In this document: piece by piece, positions 4,705 to 5,226 of the stretch
Layout of the letters: the number at the start of each line of letters is the position of its first letter
How positions within the stretch are numbered: position 1 is the first letter of the stretch
The notes under the pieces: generated by a model
What the model was told of the DNA's origin: nothing
Database searches by the model: none
The model's input: only the letters and a program-made list of their open reading frames with translations
Made by a program: the position numbers and the translations under genes
Origin: an uncultured bacterium
Lineage (GTDB): Bacteria > Patescibacteriota > Minisyncoccia > Phycocordibacterales > UBA9973
Length of the DNA: 5,226 nucleotides
Reading direction: 5' to 3'
Assembly (NCBI GenBank): GCA_903825265.1
Contig: CAIJZW010000083.1
Span: 1-5,226 of the forward strand

Positions 4705-4745
4705 ATACCTACGTCGGGGTTATTATTAAATAATTTTTAAATTAT

Positions 4746-5099
4746 ATGGAAAAAGAAGAAAATAAAAAAGGTTGTTGTGAAGAAATTAAAACAGAATGCT
4801 GTGATTCAAAAGAAAAATGTTGTAATATGACAAATAATTGTTCTCATAATTGGAAAAAGTGTCATATGGCAAAGAAAGTAATTACAATTATTATAATAAT
4901 AATTGCATTCTGTTTAGGAACACAATGGGGAGAAATGAAAGGAGAATGGAGAGGTAATCGTTTTCAAAGAGGTATGATGTATAACGATTATGGCAGATTC
5001 GAAAGTAGAGCAATAGATAGTCAACAGAAAGTAGTTGGTGAGGTCACAGTAGATGTAAGTAAAAATCCTCAAGCACCAGTAGTAGCACCAAAACAATAA
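4746..5099 (+). CDS. Cys-rich single-pass membrane protein, unknown function
   Basis: 117 residues. The N-terminal 44 residues hold a regular Cys series: Cys10-11, Cys18-19, Cys25-26, Cys32, then Cys39-His40, spaced about seven residues apart among Lys and Glu. One very hydrophobic helix follows (about 45-58, with six Ile in a row), then an outside segment rich in Gly, Arg and Met (WGEMKGEWRGNRFQRGMM) and a tail VVGEVTVDVSKNPQAPVVAPKQ. The basic residues before the helix put the Cys region inside the cell. The Cys pairs suggest metal or thiol chemistry, but no known metal-binding family is recognised. The start is the first ATG after the promoter. It is a single gene ending in a convergent terminator. 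Confidence 0.82.
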   Translation: MEKEENKKGCCEEIKTECCDSKEKCCNMTNNCSHNWKKCHMAKKVITIIIIIIAFCLGTQWGEMKGEWRGNRFQRGMMYNDYGRFESRAIDSQQKVVGEVTVDVSKNPQAPVVAPKQ

Positions 5100-5106
5100 T
5101 ATAAAT

Positions 5107-5144
5107 AAAATGCTCCATTCTGTTATAACGGAATGGAGTATTTT
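5107..5144. terminator. Bidirectional terminator between convergent genes
   Basis: The stem is built on CTCCATTC and GAATGGAG, extended by AAAA and TTTT on the outside and by GTT/AAC inside, with a few G-T pairs. It lies between the stop of the Cys-rich gene and the stop of the minus-strand gene at the edge. Confidence 0.85.
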
Positions 5145-5148
5145 ATAA

Positions 5149-5226
5149 TTATTTTCTACTAACCCAATCTTTTAATTCTTTATAATTTGTTTCCCCACAA
5201 ATACTTTGATTATTATTTTCATTATA
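5149..5226 (-). CDS. C-terminal end of a minus-strand protein, partial
   Basis: Read on the minus strand from the window edge, an open frame of 25 codons ends in TAA at 5149-5151 and translates to a tail containing NQSICGETNYKELKDWVSRK. The stop sits five bases from the shared terminator, and the composition looks protein-like, so this is probably the 3' end of a real gene that enters from the right. Too little is present to name it. Confidence 0.5.
   Translation of the reverse strand, partial: YNENNNQSICGETNYKELKDWVSRK

Noticed and set aside
4529..4729. Plus-strand 66-codon open frame across tRNA-Arg
   Set aside because: Its VVPAGIEPAS start is the familiar false translation of a tRNA on the opposite strand.

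Overview
The window is AT-rich bacterial chromosome. Its small, compact genes, the lack of well-placed Shine-Dalgarno sequences and several protein types (an Ala/Thr/Lys-rich secreted helical protein, and a two-helix membrane protein with a 'WSAPEY' N-terminus) most resemble Candidate Phyla Radiation / Patescibacteria, probably Parcubacteria. That placement is inferred from remembered family resemblance, not from a search. Stops are TAA, TAG and TGA, so UGA does not appear to be reassigned.

Layout, left to right: tRNA-Ser(UGA) (2-88) with a structured trailer (89-179) and a hairpin array (181-267); a sigma-70-type promoter driving a stand-alone protein that resembles the N-terminal region of tetrahydrodipicolinate N-succinyltransferase (344-880), closed by a textbook terminator; a probably leaderless malic enzyme gene (958-2103); a three-gene cluster of ECF sigma factor, single-pass membrane protein (probable anti-sigma) and secreted helical protein (2136-3857), closed by a palindromic terminator; a 56-bp near-perfect palindrome carrying the -10 box of a leaderless gene for a two-helix membrane protein (3983-4453); tRNA-Arg(GCG) on the minus strand (4554-4625) with its own structured trailer; a Cys-rich single-pass membrane protein (4746-5099); a convergent terminator; and the last 25 codons of a minus-strand gene at the right edge.

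The most unusual signal is shared by the two tRNA genes. Downstream of each mature 3' end, in the direction of transcription, lie (i) an AT-rich terminator-like hairpin, (ii) an 11-nt inverted copy of that tRNA's own acceptor 3' strand and flank, (iii) a 25-26 nt insert forming a stem with a CUGC loop, and (iv) a 12-nt inverted copy of that tRNA's own T-loop and 3' T-stem. The order and block lengths are the same for both tRNAs. The complementary blocks differ to match the adjacent tRNA, and the CUGC hairpins differ by compensating base-pair changes. This suggests a recurrent tRNA-trailer element that can pair with, and possibly mask, the tRNA 3' end. It is read directly from the sequence; its function is unknown.

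A second theme is translation initiation. No coding start has a Shine-Dalgarno sequence at normal spacing. Two genes have the arrangement TATAATAAAC-NN-ATG, which would put the transcription start at or next to the ATG.
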